Source: Mobilicoccus massiliensis (lineage in GTDB: Bacteria; Actinomycetota; Actinomycetes; Actinomycetales; Dermatophilaceae). From it: a DNA stretch of 64,000 bases. Positions within the stretch are counted from its first letter, which is position 1, and every line of letters begins with the position of its first letter. The stretch covers positions 154,005 to 218,004 of the forward strand of contig NZ_LN651329.1 in the NCBI RefSeq assembly GCF_000826525.2, given 5' to 3'. Positions 51,613 to 59,894 of this stretch are shown piece by piece. Made by a program: the position numbers and the translations under genes. The notes beneath the pieces were generated by a model. That model searched no databases. It had not been told where the DNA came from and saw nothing but the letters and a program-made list of their open reading frames with translations.

Positions 51613-53022
51613 ATGGGCGTGGAACGGGCTGTCGTGCCTGCCGCGCGGCGTGGGCTGCGGATGGCGGTGCTCGTCGTGCTCGCCGGGGTGGGTGCGGGGC
51701 TCGTCGGGGCGGCCATGGCCGCTCTCCGGGCTGTCGTGCCTGCCGCGCGGCGTGGGCTGCGGATGGCGGTGCTCGTCGTGCTCGCCGGGGTGGGTGCGGG
51801 GCTCGTCGGGGCGGCCATGGCCGCTCTCCTGCTGCTCGTCGAGGCCGTGACGTACGGGCAGGCGAGCGGTTCGTTGCTCGAGGAGGTCGAATCGGCCTCC
51901 GATCTGCGCCGGGTGATCGGTCCTCTCGTCGGCGGGGCTCTCGCCGGGGGTGGGTGGTGGTGGCTGCGTCGCCGGGTCGACGTTCATACGGTCGAGGACG
52001 CCCTCACCGATGAGGCCCCACGACTCCCGTTGCGCCGCACCGTGCTCGACGCCCTGTTGCAGATCCTCGTCGTGGGCTCCGGCGCGTCGATCGGCCGCGA
52101 GGGCGCGCCTCGCCAGGCCTCGGCCGCGCTGGCCGACGCGCTGTCGTCCCGGTTCGAGGTCTCGGCCGCATCGCGTCGCGCCGTCATGGCCGCCGCGGCC
52201 GGGGCAGGGCTCGCCGCCGTCTACAACGTGCCCCTCGCGGGGGCGGTCTTCGCCCTGGAGACCCTGCCCGTGCGGCGCGACGTGCGCGCGGTGCTCATCG
52301 CGGCAGCCATGTCGGGGATCGCGACGGTCGTCGCCTGGCCCGTGGTGACGAGCGATCCGACCTACCGGTTCCCGGTGGTGACTCCGACGCCGGAGGTCGT
52401 GCTCGTCACGCTCGCGTGGACGGGGGCGTGTGTGCCGGCAGCAGCGCTCGTCGGCGCGGCGTTCCACCGTCTGGCCCGCTGGGCGCGCGGTCATCCTCCT
52501 GCGCCGGGATGGCGCCTTCCGTTGTTCGTCGGCGGCGCGTCGGCGCTGGTCGGAGTGGCGTCGATCGCCCTGCCGGCACTGCCGGGCAACGGGAAGGACA
52601 TCCTCCAGCTCGCATATTCGACACACGCGGGACTGTCGTTGTTCGCCGTACTCCTCATCGTCAAGCCGGTGGCAACCGCGTTGTGTCTGCGCTCCGGCGC
52701 CGTCGGCGGTCTGCTCACCCCGGCCCTGGCCACCGGCGGCGCGCTCGGGGCGGTGGTGGCGAGCCCGCTCGGCGCGTACTCCGGTGGCGTCGTGCTGCCG
52801 GTGTTCGCTCTGCTCGGAGCCGCAGGCGTACTCGCCGTCACCCAGCGCGCGCCGCTGTTCGGTGCGGTGATGGCGTGGGAACTCGCCCATGCCCCGCTGT
52901 GGACCGCACCCTTCGTGCTCCTCACCGCGTTCGGCGCGCGCCACCTCGCCCGTGCCGCCGCGCTCGGGCGACGCGCACTCTCCGCCCGACTCCGCTCGAC
53001 CGAGGAACCACCGGTCGCCTGA
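51613..53022 (+). CDS. ClC-family chloride channel/antiporter with internal duplication
   Basis: 469 aa. ClC motifs: GSGASIGREGAPRQ (about 155-168, anion-binding GREGP variant), AAVYNVPLAGAVFALE and GAVGGLLTPALATGGALG. The first 75 residues hold two perfect copies of a 34-residue unit (RAVVPAARRGLRMAVLVVLA onward) created by a 102-bp tandem duplication, which adds a second copy of the first membrane helix. The start is taken as ATG 51613 after GGGGAGC. Confidence 0.9.
   Translation: MGVERAVVPAARRGLRMAVLVVLAGVGAGLVGAAMAALRAVVPAARRGLRMAVLVVLAGVGAGLVGAAMAALLLLVEAVTYGQASGSLLEEVESASDLRRVIGPLVGGALAGGGWWWLRRRVDVHTVEDALTDEAPRLPLRRTVLDALLQILVVGSGASIGREGAPRQASAALADALSSRFEVSAASRRAVMAAAAGAGLAAVYNVPLAGAVFALETLPVRRDVRAVLIAAAMSGIATVVAWPVVTSDPTYRFPVVTPTPEVVLVTLAWTGACVPAAALVGAAFHRLARWARGHPPAPGWRLPLFVGGASALVGVASIALPALPGNGKDILQLAYSTHAGLSLFAVLLIVKPVATALCLRSGAVGGLLTPALATGGALGAVVASPLGAYSGGVVLPVFALLGAAGVLAVTQRAPLFGAVMAWELAHAPLWTAPFVLLTAFGARHLARAAALGRRALSARLRSTEEPPVA
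51625..51828 (+). repeat. exact 102-bp tandem duplication inside the ClC gene
   Basis: Units 51625-51726 and 51727-51828 are identical and in frame. They encode the basic N-terminal segment plus the first hydrophobic helix twice. Confidence 0.95.
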
Positions 53023-53027
53023 CGCCG

Positions 53028-53069
53028 CAGGCGGGTCACCCCCGGTGAACCTGGGGGGTGACCCGCCTG
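53028..53069. terminator. bidirectional terminator between the ClC and AIM24 genes
   Basis: CAGGCGGGTCACCCC (53028-53042) is a perfect inverse of 53055-53069, with a 12-nt loop. Confidence 0.85.
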
Positions 53070-53087
53070 CATCGGCGTCGGGGTCGA

Positions 53088-53813
53088 TCAGCCGTCGAAG
53101 AGCTCCCCGAGGAACCCACCGCCGCTGCCGCCGGACGAACCGCCCGCGGGATGGACGTTCTCGGCAGGCTGGACGACGACGTGCCCGCGACCGCCGAAGG
53201 CCATCTGGAACGTCTCGCCCGAGCCACCGCGCAACAATGAGCCGAGGCCGCCGGCGTCGACGCGGACGTCCATCGTCACGCCCTGCGTCCAGAGCACGAC
53301 GGCGTCGGGGTCGCCGAACGTCGGCGCGCTGCCCACGTCGAGCGCGACCGGTTCGCCCTTCGTCGTCACCGCGACGAAGCCGGTGCCGCGCAGCGAGACG
53401 TTGTACAGGTCGCCGGTCATCACCGCACCCCGGGCCTGGACGCGGTGGATGTCCCACTCGATGCCGTCGGAGAAGGCGAGGACGTTACGGCCGTTGACCG
53501 AGATCGTGTCGTTCTCGAGGTAGAGGACCTGGACGTCGGCGGCCATGTTCGCGAGGAACATCTCACCGCGGCCCGTGCACTTCATCATGCTCAGGCCTTC
53601 GCCCGTGGCGGCCTTCTTGAGCAGCTTGCCCAGGCCGCCCGAGCCGGTGTTCTGAAAACCGATCTCGCCCTGGTAGGCCACCATCGCCCCGGCACGCGCC
53701 CACACCGTTCCGCCGTCGATGCGGACCTTGAGCATCTTGGAGTTCTGCTTGGAGAACGGCTCCCGCGCGTCCTGCTCGGCGTACTGCTCGAACAGCGGAC
53801 CGTAGATCGTCAT
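53088..53813 (-). CDS. AIM24-family protein
   Basis: 241 aa. The TRAP-like/AIM24 beta fold is indicated by repeated short beta patterns (MLKVRIDGGTVWARAGAMVAYQGEIGFQ, GEMFLANMAADVQVLYLENDTISVNG, LYNVSLRGTGFVAVTTKGEP). In bacteria the function is unknown; in yeast mitochondria AIM24 affects inner-membrane organisation. The C terminus is Gly/Ser-rich (GGSSGGSGGGFLGELFDG). It is the only gene on its transcript. Confidence 0.9.
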   Translation of the reverse strand: MTIYGPLFEQYAEQDAREPFSKQNSKMLKVRIDGGTVWARAGAMVAYQGEIGFQNTGSGGLGKLLKKAATGEGLSMMKCTGRGEMFLANMAADVQVLYLENDTISVNGRNVLAFSDGIEWDIHRVQARGAVMTGDLYNVSLRGTGFVAVTTKGEPVALDVGSAPTFGDPDAVVLWTQGVTMDVRVDAGGLGSLLRGGSGETFQMAFGGRGHVVVQPAENVHPAGGSSGGSGGGFLGELFDG

Positions 53814-53945
53814 TCGCTACCCCCTGGAGTGGTCGGATGCCGCCAGCGTAGGGGCGTCGTGGGGCAGTTCCGGTGCATCCGGCGTCTTTTCAGGGAGGTC
53901 CCGGAGGGGGTTCAGGGTGGCTGCCGCAAGAGGTGCCGGCCGATG

Positions 53946-54060
53946 TCGCGCAACAAAGACCGGTCACCACTCGCGGTCGAACCGCGCACAACGCGATGAC
54001 CTGCAGTGATGTTGCGTGGGGAGCCAAGGCGGTGGTGGGTGACCGGTCTTTGTTGCGCGA
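53946..54060. repeat. long inverted repeat, family A, copy 3
   Basis: TCGCGCAACAAAGACCGGTC begins the left arm (53946-53968), which is perfectly complementary to 54038-54060; the loop is 69 bp. The core matches copies at 91-212 and 41495-41607. It lies upstream of the LigD polymerase gene, 30 bp before its -10 box. Confidence 0.85.
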
Positions 54061-54089
54061 GCTTCGGCGATGACCGCAGCCGACGGCCC

Positions 54090-54095
54090 TACGCT
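54090..54095 (+). promoter_or_regulatory. -10 box of a leaderless LigD-polymerase transcript
   Basis: TACGCT ends 6 nt before the ATG; no ribosome-binding site lies between. Confidence 0.4.
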
Positions 54096-54101
54096 GCCTG
54101 C

Positions 54102-55067
54102 ATGGCGAGGGAGAACGCGGGCGAGGCCGTCGAGATCGAGGTCGGGGACCGCACGGTGCGGCTGAGCAGCCCTGACCGGGTCTACTTTCCCGACCTCGGC
54201 CTGACCAAGCGTGACGTGCTCGACTACTACCTCGCCGTCGGCGACGGGATCGTGCGGGCGCTCTACGAGCGGCCCTGCATGCTGCACCGGTTTCCGAAGG
54301 GCACGGGCGAGAAGAAGATCCACCAGAAGAAGCTGCCCGCCGGCGCGCCCGACTGGGTGGAGACGGTGAGCGTCCACTTCCCCCGGTTCGACCGCGACGT
54401 GGACGAACTCTGCGTCACCGAACTCGCCCAGGTGGCCTGGGCCGTGCAGATGTCGACCGTCGAGTTCCACCCCTGGAACAGCCGTCGCGGGCACGTCGAG
54501 TGTCCCGACGAGTGGCGCATCGACCTCGACCCGGGGGACGAGGCGGGGTGGGTGCAGGCGCAGCAGGTGGCGCCGGTGGTCGCCGAGATTCTCGACGAGC
54601 TGGGCGCGACGGGATGGCCCAAGACCTCCGGCGGCCACGGCCTGCACGTCTACGTGCGCATCGCTCCCGAGCACGGGTTCGGCGACGTGCGTCGCGGCGC
54701 GCTCGCGTTCGCCCGCGAGGTCGAGCGTCGAGCGCCCGAGCTCGTCGAGACGTCCTGGTGGCGACGCGACCGCGACCCGGCCAAGGTGTTCGTCGACTAC
54801 AACCAGAACGCCCGCGACCACACGATCGCCGCGGCGTACTCGGTGCGCGGCAACGCGCGTGCCACGGTCTCCGCGCCGATCACCTGGGACGAGATCGCCG
54901 AGTGCGAGCCCGACGACTTCACCGTGCGCACGATGCCCGAACGCTTCGCCCGCCTGGGCGACCTTCACGCCGGCATCGACGACGCGGTCTTCGACTTCGC
55001 CCCGCTGCTGGAATGGGCCGACCGCGACGAGAGGTCCGGTCTCGACCAGCCCGACGCCGACGACTGA
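54102..55067 (+). CDS. stand-alone LigD-type DNA polymerase/primase domain protein
   Basis: 321 aa. It matches the archaeo-eukaryotic primase-like polymerase domain of bacterial LigD: VYFPDLGLTKRDVLDYYLAVGDGI, RFPKGTGEKKIHQKKLP, EWRIDLDPGDEAGW (metal-binding DxD), TSGGHGLHVYVRI (His of the active site) and KVFVDYNQNARDHTIAAAYSVRG. No ligase or phosphoesterase domain is attached and no ku gene is nearby. It could act in end joining or in gap filling during repair, as the stand-alone polymerases of mycobacteria are thought to do. Confidence 0.92.
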   Translation: MARENAGEAVEIEVGDRTVRLSSPDRVYFPDLGLTKRDVLDYYLAVGDGIVRALYERPCMLHRFPKGTGEKKIHQKKLPAGAPDWVETVSVHFPRFDRDVDELCVTELAQVAWAVQMSTVEFHPWNSRRGHVECPDEWRIDLDPGDEAGWVQAQQVAPVVAEILDELGATGWPKTSGGHGLHVYVRIAPEHGFGDVRRGALAFAREVERRAPELVETSWWRRDRDPAKVFVDYNQNARDHTIAAAYSVRGNARATVSAPITWDEIAECEPDDFTVRTMPERFARLGDLHAGIDDAVFDFAPLLEWADRDERSGLDQPDADD

Positions 55068-55171
55068 GATCGGGAGTTCTCGCTGGTCTTCCTCGGCGTC
55101 CGTGCCCTCGGTAGGGTCACCGCATCGAGCCGGCGACCGCGGTCGTCGACGCTGCTGGAGGAGGACGGCCC

Positions 55172-55768
55172 ATGCCGATGACGATCCGCCGACGCGACGA
55201 TCACGCAGAGATGCCCTGGCGTAACGGCGGTGGCACCACGCTCGAGGTGGCGCGCTCACCCGAGGGCTCCGACGACGAGTTCGACTGGAGGCTGAGCTTC
55301 GCCCATGTCGAGGGGAACGGGCCGTTCTCGGTGTTCCCGGGTGTCGACCGGGTTCTCGTCCTCGTCGAGGGCGAGGAGATGCGTCTCAAACTGCACGACG
55401 ACGAAGAGCACACGCTGCGGTCCTGCGAGGCGTTCGCGTTCGCCGGAGAGAGCGAGGTGACGTGCGAGGTGCCCGCCCCCACGTGGGACCTCAACGTCAT
55501 GACCAGGCGCGGGGCGGCAGCGGCCGTCGTCCGGTGCCAGAACCCCGCCACGGGACGGCTCGACGTCGTCGCCCCCGATGGCGGAACCCTCATCGTGGCC
55601 GCTCTCACCGGGCGTCCCGAGGTGCGAGTGGGGGAGCGGTCGGCCACCTTGGAGCCCTTCGACGTCGTGCTCACCGACGATGCGTCCGACATCGTCAACG
55701 TGGACGGTGAGGGTGTCGTCGCGATCGTGACGATCGAGACGCCGGGAACCGGAGAGCTTCGCTCGTGA
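55172..55768 (+). CDS. HutD/Ves-family cupin-like protein
   Basis: 198 aa. The signature EMPWRNGGGTTLEVARSP and FDWRLSFAHVEGNGPFSVFPGVDRVLVLVEG define the HutD family, a double-barrel beta fold. HutD is linked to histidine utilisation in pseudomonads, but no hut genes are present, so the role is open. GGAGGAGGAC precedes the ATG. It overlaps the AlkZ-like gene by 4 nt (GTGA). Confidence 0.88.
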   Translation: MPMTIRRRDDHAEMPWRNGGGTTLEVARSPEGSDDEFDWRLSFAHVEGNGPFSVFPGVDRVLVLVEGEEMRLKLHDDEEHTLRSCEAFAFAGESEVTCEVPAPTWDLNVMTRRGAAAAVVRCQNPATGRLDVVAPDGGTLIVAALTGRPEVRVGERSATLEPFDVVLTDDASDIVNVDGEGVVAIVTIETPGTGELRS

Positions 55769-56913
55769 ACGTCACCCGTGAGCAGGTGCTGCGCTACCGC
55801 TGGCACGTGCAACAGCTCGATCGCGACGTGGACACCACCACACTGGCCGACCTCGCCATCCTCGATCTCGGCGTGCAGAACGGGGCGCAGGACGCGGCCC
55901 GATGCTCGTTCGTCGACCGAGGCGTGCCGGTCGGCGAATCGATCGACGTCACAAGCGGATTCCACGACGACGTCGCTCTCGTGTGGGGTGTCCGCGGTGC
56001 CCCGCACCACTACCGGCGCAGAGAGCTGCCGGATGTCGCCACCGCCCTGTCGCCGCTCGATGCGGCCGACGCCTACAAGCGTCTCGCCGGCACCGGCGGC
56101 GTGTGGAAGAAGGCGGACGTCGATCCGTTCCTCGCTCTCGCGAACCTCGGAGAGGCGATGCGCGACCGGCTCGAACGGCCCACCGCCAAGGGTGTCCTGT
56201 CGACCGAACTACACGGCAACGTCCCTGCCGAGTACGAGACCGACTGCCGCCCGTGCAACGCGACCCACCCGGCCGAGATGGCGTTTCGCTTGGCGCCGCT
56301 GTTCGCCGGTGTCGAACTCGAGCCCGGCACGAGCCCGCCGGTGCTGCGCAGGGTCCCCGGGTGGCCGACGGCCCGGCCGGTCGGACCCGCCGCCGATCAC
56401 GACGGTGTGCCCCGTCATCTCGACGTGACCCGTGCCTACCTGCATTTCCTCGGTCCGGCCACCCCCGGCGACGTCGCGGCCTACCTCGACACCACTGCGA
56501 CCATCGTCAAACGCACCTGGCCGACCGACGCGGTCGAGGTCGACCGCGCGGGGACGAGGGCGTGGATCCTGCCCGAGGACGTCGACGCTCTCGAAGACGC
56601 CGCGCGGCCCGGTCCCGGAACCGTACGTCTGCTGTCGCCCTTCGACCTGTTCACGGCGGCGAAGGACCGGACGCTGCTCGTGGAGAAGGCCCGTCACAAG
56701 GAGGCCTGGCCCGTTCTCGGGCGTCCCGGCCTCGTCGCCGTCGACGGCGAGATCGTCGGTACCTGGCGACCGTCGTCGAAGGGCACGAAGCTCACGGTGC
56801 GCATCGAACCGTGGGTCTCGCTCGACGCGACGACGACGGAGGCCATCGAAGAGCGCGCCGAGATCCTCGCCGCCGTGCGCGAACGCACTCTCGCCGACGT
56901 CACCGGTCTGTGA
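55765..56913 (+). CDS. AlkZ/YcaQ-like winged-helix DNA glycosylase family protein
   Basis: 382 aa. The HTH_42 winged-helix family is indicated by MNVTREQVLRYRWHVQQLDR at the N terminus, VWKKADVDPFLALANLGEAM, the central LDVTRAYLHFLGPATPGDVAAYLDTT helix-turn-helix, and the C-terminal RLLSPFDLFTAAKDRTLLVEKARHKEAWPVLGRPGLVAVDGEIVGTWR barrel. Some members excise alkylated or crosslinked bases using a Gln-rich motif; here only HVQQ is seen, so activity is uncertain. Translationally coupled to hutD. Confidence 0.85.
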   Translation: MNVTREQVLRYRWHVQQLDRDVDTTTLADLAILDLGVQNGAQDAARCSFVDRGVPVGESIDVTSGFHDDVALVWGVRGAPHHYRRRELPDVATALSPLDAADAYKRLAGTGGVWKKADVDPFLALANLGEAMRDRLERPTAKGVLSTELHGNVPAEYETDCRPCNATHPAEMAFRLAPLFAGVELEPGTSPPVLRRVPGWPTARPVGPAADHDGVPRHLDVTRAYLHFLGPATPGDVAAYLDTTATIVKRTWPTDAVEVDRAGTRAWILPEDVDALEDAARPGPGTVRLLSPFDLFTAAKDRTLLVEKARHKEAWPVLGRPGLVAVDGEIVGTWRPSSKGTKLTVRIEPWVSLDATTTEAIEERAEILAAVRERTLADVTGL

Positions 56914-56946
56914 CGCCGCCACCGCCCGCCGCGCGAACGGAGCCGA

Positions 56947-58168
56947 TCAGACGGGGCGAACGCGCCCGATGTGGTACCAGAAGCGCGCGCGCACCTGGTG
57001 ACGGGTCTCGTCGTCGAGGTCGCCGTCGTCGGCCCGACTGGAGAGGTCGACGAGCAGCGCCCGGTCGAGTTCGGAGGGGATGACCGGTGCGGCTGCCTTG
57101 AGCGCGGCGAGTGCGTCGGGCGTGGCCGACCAGCACCACGCGGCGACGACCTGCCGGGCCACGGCGTCGACGACCGCGAGGGTGATCCCGGGCTCGTCGG
57201 CCGGGGGGACCGGGACGCCGCTGCTCGCGCCCGGCAGCGTGACTCCGCCGGCCTTGCGCTGGGCGAACATCGCGGGGGTCGGAGCCGGCGCCTCCGAGGC
57301 GCCCTGCGCGGGTGGTTCGGTCGTAGGCGCGGCGGGTGCCGGGGACGCCGGGGCCGTGCCGGGAGGCTGCGGCTTGGGATGCTCGGGCGAGGGCTGGGGT
57401 GCGGTCTCGGGCGGCGCCTCGGAGGCCGGTTCCTCGTGCACGCGGATGGTGCGTCGGCGCGGGGCGTCGGCGCTGCCGGGGCGGGCCGGGTACGGGGGTC
57501 GCCGTCTCGATCGTGAGCTCGCCGGCAGCCTCACCGGGCGAGGTGCCGGTGGTCGTCTCGACGGTCTCCCCGGCACCCTCCTCGTCGTCGGGCGAGGGGA
57601 TGAGGGCCTCGGGGATCGCGGTCGGCTTGAACGCGTGGTCAATGGCCTCCTGCGAGATGACCTGCGTGCGATCGACCTCCCGCAGGAGGTGTTTGGAGAC
57701 CGCGAGTGGCTTCTCGTCGTGCCGGGGCACCGCGAGGAGGACGACCTGGACGCCGTGGCTCTGTGCGTCCTCGACGGCCTCGGTGAGGTCGTCGTCGCCG
57801 GAGACGAGGTAGACGACGTCGGCGACGCGCTGCCGGGCCTGGATGGCGAGGTCGAGTCCGATGCGGACGTCGACGCCCTTCTGCTCGCCGGAGTAGGAGA
57901 GGCGGCCGAGGCGGAGCTTGACTCGGGCGAGCTGCCCGATCTCGTCCTGGGAGGCGTCGGGCATTCCGCCCGGACGGCCGCCGGCGTCGTACCAGTTGAC
58001 CCGCAGGAGCGGCAGCCCCGAGTCGGTCTCGGCGTGCTCGACGAGCCAGGCGATGAGCGACTCGTAGTCGGCCTGGATGCCGCGGCGTAGCGAACTGCCG
58101 GTCACCCGGGTGGCCGCAGCCGCCAGGAGATAACCGACATCGACGTAGACCGCGCAGCAGGACCTCAT
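56947..58168 (-). pseudogene. NYN-domain protein gene with an apparent single-base frameshift
   Basis: Reading from ATG 58168, residues 1-~175 form a PIN-like NYN domain: YVDVGYLLAAAATRVTG, GEQKGVDVRIGLDLAIQAR and VVYLVSGDDDLTEAVEDAQ give the acidic ribonuclease site. A Thr/Glu/Pro linker follows. The conserved-looking C terminus (GITLAVVDAVARQVVAAWCW, ELDRALLVDLSSRADDG, RFWYHIGRVRPV, stop at 56947) is in a frame shifted by one. The slip lies near 57480-57500 in GC-rich, run-containing sequence. Without it the first frame runs on to 56900 with Arg/Pro-rich nonsense. Either a real frameshift or a sequencing error. Confidence 0.7.
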
Positions 58169-58273
58169 GCCTCCACCCTCTCAGAGACCGGACGCCGCCG
58201 GACACGCCCTGGAAGACCCCACGCATCCGACCGGAACGAGTCGCACGCCGCGCCGCCCGCGTAACCTGCGGTG

Positions 58274-58630
58274 ATGACCGATCGTTCCGCCGAGCTGCTC
58301 GCCACGCTGCAGGAATCGCGCCGCGTGGCCGCCCGGCGCCTGGAGGAGTTCGACGCGACGACGCGCGACCTCGCCGAGGCGCGAGGCGACTCCGACACCG
58401 ACGACGAGCACGACCCCGAGGGCTCGACCGTCGCCTGGGACCGGGCCGTGAGTGCAGCGACCGCCGACTCGGCGCGACGGCAGCTCGCCGACATCGACGC
58501 CGCGATCGCGCGCGTCGAGGCGGGTTGGGACGGTCGGTGCGCGGTGTGCGGAGAGCCGATCCCCGTCGAGCGTCTCGAGGTGCGACCTCAGGCCGATCGG
58601 TGCGTCCGGTGCGCGACGAGCAGGCGTTGA
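58274..58630 (+). CDS. TraR/DksA-type C4 zinc-finger protein
   Basis: 118 aa from ATG 58274. A helical N terminus (AELLATLQESRRVAARRLEEFDATTRDL) is followed by a C4 zinc finger CAVCGEPIPVERLEVRPQADRCVRC. The family includes DksA and phage TraR, which bind the RNA polymerase secondary channel; actinobacterial short forms are poorly studied. TAACCT (58262-58267) ends 6 nt before the ATG, so a leaderless start is likely. It converges on codA. Confidence 0.88.
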   Translation: MTDRSAELLATLQESRRVAARRLEEFDATTRDLAEARGDSDTDDEHDPEGSTVAWDRAVSAATADSARRQLADIDAAIARVEAGWDGRCAVCGEPIPVERLEVRPQADRCVRCATSRR

Positions 58631-58645
58631 CCGACCCGTCGGCGG

Positions 58646-58662
58646 CGCAGCGGCGCGCTGCG
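58646..58662. terminator. short hairpin between convergent TraR-like gene and codA
   Basis: CGCAGCG (58646-58652) pairs with CGCTGCG (58656-58662) around 3 nt. Confidence 0.4.
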
Positions 58663-58664
58663 GC

Positions 58665-59894
58665 TCAGAACAACACCTCGCGCCGGACCGGTTCGGTGCG
58701 GGTGATGAGCCGGCCGGCCCGGTAGGAGCCGACGACCACCGCGTTCCAGTTGAGTGCGTCGTACCAGCTGCCGGCGTCGAGGACGACGAAGTTCGCGGGC
58801 CGCCCGACCTCGATGCCGTACGCCTCCCCGAGGTTCAGGGTGCGGGCGGCGTTGGTGGTGACGAACCGGTGGGAGTCGGCGATCTGGTCGTGCCCGAGCA
58901 TCTGGGTGACGTAGAGGCCGGTGAAGACGACGTCGCGCAGGTTGCCCGTTCCGAGGGGGTTCCACGGGTCGCAGATGTCGTCCTGACCGAACGAGACGTT
59001 GATGCCGGCCTCGGTGAGCTCCTTGACGCGGGTGACGCCGCGACGTTTGGGGTAGGTGTCGGTGCGTCCCTGCAGGTGGGTGTTGACCACGGGGTTGGAG
59101 ACGAAGTTGATGCCGCTCATCGTCAACAGGCGCAGCAGCCGGGTGAAGTAGGCGTTGTTGTAGCTGTGCATCGCGGTCGTGTGCGAGGCGGTGACCCGGC
59201 CGCCGAGGCCGAGTTCGTAGGCGCGGGTGGCGAGGGTCTCCAGCCCGCGGGAGGCCTCGTCGTCGATCTCGTCGCAGTGCACGTCGATGAGCAGGCCCGA
59301 CTCGGCGGCGAGTTCGGCGACGAAGTTCAGCGAGTCGACGGCGTACTCGCGGGTGAACTCGAAGTGGGGGATCGCTCCGAGCGCGTCCACCCCCAGGCCG
59401 ACGGCCTCGCGCATGAGGTCCTTGCCGCCCGGGAACGAGCAGATGCCCTCCTGCGGAAAGGCGACGATCTGGATCGTCATGACGTCGGACAGCTCGTCGC
59501 GCAGTTCGAGCAGGGCGCGCAGCGCGGTGAGCGACGGGTCGGTGACATCGACGTGGGTGCGCACGAACTGGACTCCGAACGAGGCCTGTTGGCGCACGAC
59601 CCGGTTGACGCGCTCCTTGACGTCGGCGACGGTGAGCTTCTCCTTGCGCTGTGCCCAGCGTTCGATCCCCTCGAACAGCGTCCCGGAGCGGTTGGGCTCC
59701 GGATCGCCCGCGGTGAGAACGGAATCGAGGTGGATGTGCGACTCGATGAACGGCGGGAGGACGAGCCGGCCATGGCCCTCGACGATCTCCTCACCGGGCG
59801 TGGCGACAAGATCGGGGCCGATCTCGGTGAACACGCCGTCCGCGACGCGCAGGTCGGTGGCGGCACCCTCGAGACGGACGTCGCGGACGATCAT
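58665..59894 (-). CDS. codA: cytosine deaminase
   Basis: 409 aa. It hydrolyses cytosine to uracil. Amidohydrolase metal ligands: ESHIHLDSV (about 52-60), VHCDEIDDE (His and the catalytic Glu), SHTTAMH, and FGQDDICDPWNPLGTGN with the conserved Asp. It follows codB with a 4-nt overlap, so uptake and deamination are coupled in one pyrimidine-salvage operon. Confidence 0.95.
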   Translation of the reverse strand: MIVRDVRLEGAATDLRVADGVFTEIGPDLVATPGEEIVEGHGRLVLPPFIESHIHLDSVLTAGDPEPNRSGTLFEGIERWAQRKEKLTVADVKERVNRVVRQQASFGVQFVRTHVDVTDPSLTALRALLELRDELSDVMTIQIVAFPQEGICSFPGGKDLMREAVGLGVDALGAIPHFEFTREYAVDSLNFVAELAAESGLLIDVHCDEIDDEASRGLETLATRAYELGLGGRVTASHTTAMHSYNNAYFTRLLRLLTMSGINFVSNPVVNTHLQGRTDTYPKRRGVTRVKELTEAGINVSFGQDDICDPWNPLGTGNLRDVVFTGLYVTQMLGHDQIADSHRFVTTNAARTLNLGEAYGIEVGRPANFVVLDAGSWYDALNWNAVVVGSYRAGRLITRTEPVRREVLF

